Below are positions 5,970 through 8,704 of a stretch of 8,704 bases of DNA, piece by piece (within the stretch, counting starts at the first letter, position 1; each line of letters opens with the position of its first letter). The stretch comes from an uncultured Gemmatimonadaceae bacterium (GTDB taxonomy: Bacteria > Gemmatimonadota > Gemmatimonadetes > Gemmatimonadales > Gemmatimonadaceae): NCBI GenBank assembly GCA_955652265.1, contig CATPBD010000014.1, positions 1 through 8,704 on the forward strand. Reading direction: 5' to 3'. The position numbers and the translations under genes were made by a program. The notes under the pieces were generated by a model. The model was not told the origin of the DNA. It saw only the letters and a program-made list of their open reading frames with translations, and made no database searches.

Positions 5970-6728
5970 GTGCTCAAGGCCCCGTGCTACATCGTATCGG
6001 ACGCGCACCTCGGAGTTGCCAGCCCGCAGATTGAGCGCTCCTTCGTAGGTTTCCTTCGCGGACTCGCGGGAGAGGCCAGATCGCTTGTCATTAACGGCGA
6101 CCTGTTCGACTTCTGGTTCGAGTGGAAGACCGTGATCCCGCGAAAGAGCTTCCGCGCGCTGGCTGCCCTCGCGGAGCTCAAGGACGCGGGCGTGGAAATC
6201 CTCTGGGTTGCCGGCAACCACGATTGCTGGGGTGGCGAGATCCTGCGAGACGATGTTGGCGTCTCGTACATCGTTGGTCCGTGGGAGGGCACGATCGCGG
6301 GCTGGAAGACACGAATCGAGCACGGCGACGGCTTGCGGGACAAAGAGGATCGCGGCTACAGGATGATCCGTCCCGTCATGCGGCACCGGCTCGCAATCAA
6401 GGCGTTCCGGATGCTGCATCCTGACTGGGCGAGTGGACTCGCACACAGCAGCTCGAATGCGAGCAGAACGTACAGAGCCAAAGACGAGGGACGCGGACTG
6501 CGCAGCTACGCAGCAGGACAACTGGCCGAGTCCAAGGATCTCGAGCTACTGGTGTACGGGCACTCGCACGTCGCCGCGCTGGAGAAGATGGAGAGCGGCG
6601 GAGTGTTCGCAAATGCAGGATCGTGGCTCGACGCGCCGACGTTTCTCAGGGTGACGGACGAATCGATAGAGCTGCTCCAGTGGGATGGGTCATCCCAGGG
6701 TAAGTGCCTCAACTCGGTCAATCGGTGA
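5970..6728 (+). CDS. lpxH: LpxH-type UDP-2,3-diacylglucosamine diphosphatase (metallophosphoesterase)
   Basis: This calcineurin-like hydrolase is expected to cleave UDP-2,3-diacylglucosamine to lipid X and UMP at the cytosolic face of the inner membrane, a step in lipid A synthesis. All metal-site blocks are present in the 252-residue product: SDAHLG (10-15), GDLFDFW (43-49), GNHD (82-85), EHGDGLRDKEDRGYR (117-131) and GHSH (197-200). The GDLFDFW and HGDxLRxxxD blocks are characteristic of the LpxH/COG2908 group. GNHD replaces the GNRD of E. coli LpxH, so a related substrate remains possible. The start is GTG at 5970, just before the first motif. The frame is open upstream to an ATG at 5682, but that stretch is antisense to the thioesterase and not family-like. 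There is no clear ribosome site. The last 13 codons overlap murI tail to tail. Confidence 0.87.
   Translation: MLKAPCYIVSDAHLGVASPQIERSFVGFLRGLAGEARSLVINGDLFDFWFEWKTVIPRKSFRALAALAELKDAGVEILWVAGNHDCWGGEILRDDVGVSYIVGPWEGTIAGWKTRIEHGDGLRDKEDRGYRMIRPVMRHRLAIKAFRMLHPDWASGLAHSSSNASRTYRAKDEGRGLRSYAAGQLAESKDLELLVYGHSHVAALEKMESGGVFANAGSWLDAPTFLRVTDESIELLQWDGSSQGKCLNSVNR
6681..6697. terminator. Small hairpin in the convergent overlap, possible weak bidirectional terminator
   Basis: TGGGATG (6681-6687) and CATCCCA (6691-6697) form a perfect 7-bp stem around GGT. The murI stop codon (TGA, 6690-6692) lies at its loop edge. Neither strand has a T-run after the stem, so this is not a standard intrinsic terminator. 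It is the only stem of note where the two convergent transcripts meet. Confidence 0.3.
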
Positions 6729-7493
6729 CCCGAGGAAGCGCTCCGCGAGTCCAAGGAAGGTATCTGGCGCGTCCGAGGCGATGAAACGATAGCGAGCCTG
6801 GTTGGGCGTGGGGTTATCGAGTCCCTTTGCCCGCAATACTTCGCCCGCTTCGCGCGCAGTCTCGTATGCACTGTCGATGAGCCTCACCTGCCGTCCCACG
6901 ACATTGCCGATCACCGTCTTCATCAGTGGATAGTGGGTGCATCCGAGTACGAGCGTGTCTACTTCGGCTGTCACAAGCGGGGCAAGGTAGTTCCGCGCAA
7001 TCGCTCGAGTGGGCTCCGTATCAACCCATCCCTCCTCAACCAGTGGCACAAAGAGAGCGCAAGCCTGCGCCGTAATCTGTGCATCGGGCAACAGCCTTTT
7101 GATTTCCTTTTCGTATGCCCGGGACTTGATTGTGCCGGCCGTGCCGATCACACCAACGTGCCTCGATTTCGTCGCTGAAACGGCCGCGCGAGCGCCTGGC
7201 TCGATCACGCCGATTATCGGGAGATCGTACTCCTCGCGCAGCGCCGGAAGAGCGTGTGCGGTGGCGGTATTGCAGGCGATGACGAGCGCCTTGATGCCTT
7301 CGCCCCGTAAATAGGAGGTGATCTCGCGGCTGTACCGAAGCACCGTATCGGGACTCTTTGGCCCGTAGGGCACGCGCGCCGTGTCTCCGAAGTAGATGAT
7401 GCTCTCGTTGGGCAGTTGACCGATCATCTCACGTACAACAGTGAGTCCTCCCATTCCGGAATCGAAGACTCCGATCGGTGCGTCGTTGCTCAA
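6690..7493 (-). CDS. murI: Glutamate racemase
   Basis: The enzyme converts L-glutamate to D-glutamate for peptidoglycan, without a cofactor, using two cysteines. In the 267-residue product both catalytic halves are intact: PIGVFDSGMGGLTV (6-19, Asp11/Ser12), GDTARVPYG (36-44), ACNTATA (73-79, Cys74) and GCTHYPL (184-190, Cys185, His187). I chose the TTG at 7491-7493 as start. It overlaps the TGA of the upstream gene as TTGA, the same 4-base coupling style used elsewhere here, and gives the normal family length. The frame is open further, to an upstream ATG at 7568 (292 residues), but those 25 residues lie inside the upstream gene and look non-homologous. The 3' end overlaps the LpxH-type gene by 39 bp. 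Confidence 0.95.
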   Translation of the reverse strand: MSNDAPIGVFDSGMGGLTVVREMIGQLPNESIIYFGDTARVPYGPKSPDTVLRYSREITSYLRGEGIKALVIACNTATAHALPALREEYDLPIIGVIEPGARAAVSATKSRHVGVIGTAGTIKSRAYEKEIKRLLPDAQITAQACALFVPLVEEGWVDTEPTRAIARNYLAPLVTAEVDTLVLGCTHYPLMKTVIGNVVGRQVRLIDSAYETAREAGEVLRAKGLDNPTPNQARYRFIASDAPDTFLGLAERFLGSPIDRVEALTLG

Positions 7494-8062
7494 CGAAGTG
7501 GAATGCTGGCGTACACGGTCAGCGAGCGGGCGCTCGATACGGCTCCAATGTTCGCCTTGAAATCCCACAAGTTTGCCGCTACGTAGGCGTCAGCACCGGA
7601 AAAAAGGTGGTTGAATATGATCGCCGCGATCCAGTCTTCGTAGTGCACTCTGCGCGCCTTGATACGGTCTGGTGTGAAGGGACTCACATCCCAGGTATCG
7701 GGAACAGGGAGGTCGGTCTTTGGATCGATAATGGCAAGTCCGGTCACAGGATCAACTTTGTAAGTCGCGACGACGCTGTCGTGGGCCAGAGATCTTGCCT
7801 CCGCGAGATCCTGCGCTGATTTGCGCGCCATCGCGATCGAGCCGATCTCGATGATCGTGAAAAGCATGGCGGCACGGTCACGTCCAAACACAGTCTGTGC
7901 GTAACCTGGAAGTAGGAGCGACGACAGAAACGCCCGGCGTGGACTCATGGGCGGATGTGGAGTCGTGTCGGCCGGCTGCGCGGGCCGCGCCTGCGCTTGC
8001 TGTGGAGCGATTCCGGCGCGAGCGCTGTCCCGCTGTTGCGCTTGGCTCGACCGCGGTAACAA
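7490..8062 (-). CDS. DUF5683-like secreted or membrane protein of unknown function
   Basis: No function is known to me. From the TTG at 8060-8062 the product is 190 residues. It has a Gln/Ala/Pro-rich linker, then MSPRRAFLSSLLLPGYAQTV, whose LLPGYxQ turn followed by a hydrophobic stretch (AAMLFTIIEIGSIAMA) resembles DUF5683-type proteins. A polar middle section and a second hydrophobic segment near DWIAAIIFNHLFSGADAYVA follow. The start is uncertain. Codons just upstream (8059-8097) read like a signal peptide core and cleavage site (SLAAAVFCVSSLL...SQA|Q) but contain no ATG or GTG. The next GTG in frame (8147-8149) lies inside selC, and an internal ATG at 7946-7948 would drop the linker. The longer open frame to 8248 translates the tRNA and is not believable. 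Its stop overlaps the murI TTG. Confidence 0.7.
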   Translation of the reverse strand: MLPRSSQAQQRDSARAGIAPQQAQARPAQPADTTPHPPMSPRRAFLSSLLLPGYAQTVFGRDRAAMLFTIIEIGSIAMARKSAQDLAEARSLAHDSVVATYKVDPVTGLAIIDPKTDLPVPDTWDVSPFTPDRIKARRVHYEDWIAAIIFNHLFSGADAYVAANLWDFKANIGAVSSARSLTVYASIPLR

Positions 8063-8097
8063 CGAGCTGACGCAGAAAACCGCTGCGGCAAGTGACG

Positions 8098-8194
8098 TGG
8101 CGGGAGAGTGTGGGAATCGAACCCACCCGACCTTACGGAGTAAGGTCACAGTGATTTTGAAGATCACGGAAGCCACCAGGCCCCATCCACCCCC
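8098..8194 (-). tRNA. selC: tRNA-Sec (selenocysteine), anticodon UCA
   Basis: This 97-nt tRNA reads selenocysteine UGA codons. The anticodon arm is GTGAT-CTTCAAA-ATCAC with anticodon TCA (complement of 8158-8160). Features specific to tRNA-Sec are a 6-bp D stem GGGGCC/GGCTTC closing a 4-base TGGT loop, and a very long variable arm with an 8-bp stem GACCTTAC/GTAAGGTC. The T arm is GTGGG-TTCGATT-CCCAC, with G73 and an encoded CCA. The 8-bp acceptor stem pairs GGGGGTGG with ACTCTCCC, which leaves one G-U, a U-U mismatch at pair 6 and a G-A at pair 8; this is weaker than expected. It lies 7 bp after selD on the same strand, so it is likely processed from a selD-selC-murI transcript. SelA and SelB are not in the window. 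Confidence 0.93.
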
Positions 8195-8201
8195 ACTTGT
8201 C

Positions 8202-8704
8202 TCACTCGACTTCGATCGCAACTTCTCCCCGTTCGATGACCTCGCCAATCAGTACCGATCCACCGACGCGTGAAAGATAGTTAGCGGCCGCGCTGCGACT
8301 GACACAAACCAAAAGGCCACCGGAAGTCTGAGGGTCATGGAGAATTGCGCGGTCCTCATCGTTTCCCTTTTTCCAGCGCACGTAATCCCGGAGGTACTCG
8401 GCGTTCCTCTTCGCGCCATCGGTGACAAGACCGGCGCGCACGGCCTCGCGTACGCCGGGAAAGATTGGAATGGAATCAAGCGCGACGCGCAGCGTGACCT
8501 TGCTTGCACGTGCTATGTGCGACATGTGGCCGAGCAATCCGAACCCAGTGATGTCGGTCGCGCAACGCACGCCCAGGGCCAGCGCGGCGCGGCTCGCCGC
8601 TCCGTTAAGCGTTTTCATCGCTTCGAGCATTGGAGTCTGCGCTTGAGCCGTTAGGTGCCCTTTCTTTGCCGCTGTCGCCAGGATCCCGTTTCCGACAGGC
8701 TTGG
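8202..8704 (-). CDS. selD: Selenide, water dikinase, C-terminal part (gene runs off the window)
   Basis: SelD makes selenophosphate from selenide and ATP, the selenium donor for Sec-tRNA and selenouridine. About 166 residues are visible, roughly the C-terminal half of a protein near 345 residues. The frame is open to the window edge. It reads KPVGNGILATAAKKG at the edge (E. coli has KPIGTGVLTTAEKK). Then come TDITGFGLLGHMSHIARA, PGVREAVRAGLVTDGAKRN and HDPQTSGGLLV, which are all SelD blocks of the AIR-synthase-like C-terminal domain. The N-terminal active-site Cys or Sec lies outside, so I cannot say whether this SelD is itself a selenoprotein. The TGA stop at 8202-8204 is followed 7 bp later by selC. 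Confidence 0.95.
   Translation of the reverse strand, partial: KPVGNGILATAAKKGHLTAQAQTPMLEAMKTLNGAASRAALALGVRCATDITGFGLLGHMSHIARASKVTLRVALDSIPIFPGVREAVRAGLVTDGAKRNAEYLRDYVRWKKGNDEDRAILHDPQTSGGLLVCVSRSAAANYLSRVGGSVLIGEVIERGEVAIEVE

Noticed and set aside
7494..7568. murI start at ATG 7568
   Set aside because: The extra 25 residues overlap the upstream gene and precede the normal family N-terminus. TTG 7493 gives the usual length and a 4-base stop/start overlap.
29..8204. A selenoprotein gene within the window, given the nearby selC and selD
   Set aside because: The TGA stops I looked at sit at normal family C-termini or at coupled overlaps. The frame after the TGA at 1965 did not continue the protein. 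A SECIS search was not possible by eye, so this is a weak rejection.
8098..8248. Start of the DUF5683-like gene at 8248
   Set aside because: The extension would translate the whole of selC and part of selD; the sequence is just the tRNA read as codons.

Overview
The window is a densely packed bacterial chromosomal segment. It has high GC content and genes that mostly overlap by a few bases. It contains nine complete protein genes read on the minus strand, one on the plus strand, one partial gene at the right edge, and two tRNA genes. The gene set (LptE, heptose adenylyltransferase, a LpxH-type hydrolase, lipoproteins) indicates a diderm, LPS-making organism. The LptE-family sequence, the HEAT/cyclophilin fusion and the DUF5683-like protein together suggest Gemmatimonadota or a nearby phylum. 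That placement is inference from sequence flavour, not a search result. I see no mobile elements, CRISPR arrays or phage genes.

Region 1 (29-5897, minus strand) reads as one long operon. It starts at a divergent promoter region near 5900 and runs: YbgC/FadM-type acyl-CoA thioesterase, a large secreted HEAT-repeat/cyclophilin protein, a LolB-like lipoprotein, LptE, a small single-pass membrane protein, the heptose-1-phosphate adenylyltransferase RfaE2, RNase PH, the XTP/dITP pyrophosphatase RdgB, and tRNA-Pro(UGG) at the far end. Neighbouring genes overlap by 4 to 23 bp. The one apparent gap, in front of rfaE2, disappears if that gene starts at a non-standard codon. The first two thirds of the operon concern envelope and outer-membrane assembly, and the end concerns RNA and nucleotide housekeeping.

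Region 2 (5898-5969) is a 72-bp divergent intergenic segment. It carries a 10-bp inverted repeat touching the thioesterase start codon and overlapping weak promoter-like boxes for both directions.

Region 3 (5970-6728, plus strand) is the only plus-strand gene, a LpxH-type metallophosphoesterase (lipid A pathway). Its 3' end overlaps the 3' end of murI by 39 bp, and a small hairpin sits exactly at the murI stop codon.

Region 4 (6690-8704, minus strand) runs selD (its 5' part is outside the window), the selenocysteine tRNA selC with anticodon UCA, a DUF5683-like secreted or membrane protein, and glutamate racemase murI. Together selD and selC show that the organism can make selenocysteine. selC lies only 7 bp after selD and leads directly into the next reading frame, whose start codon is unclear.

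The points most worth checking are the selD-selC-orf-murI arrangement and its mismatched tRNA acceptor stem, two genes whose conserved or signal-peptide-like N-termini extend upstream of any normal start codon, the HEAT-cyclophilin fusion inside an LptE/LolB-like cluster, and the inverted repeat in the divergent promoter.
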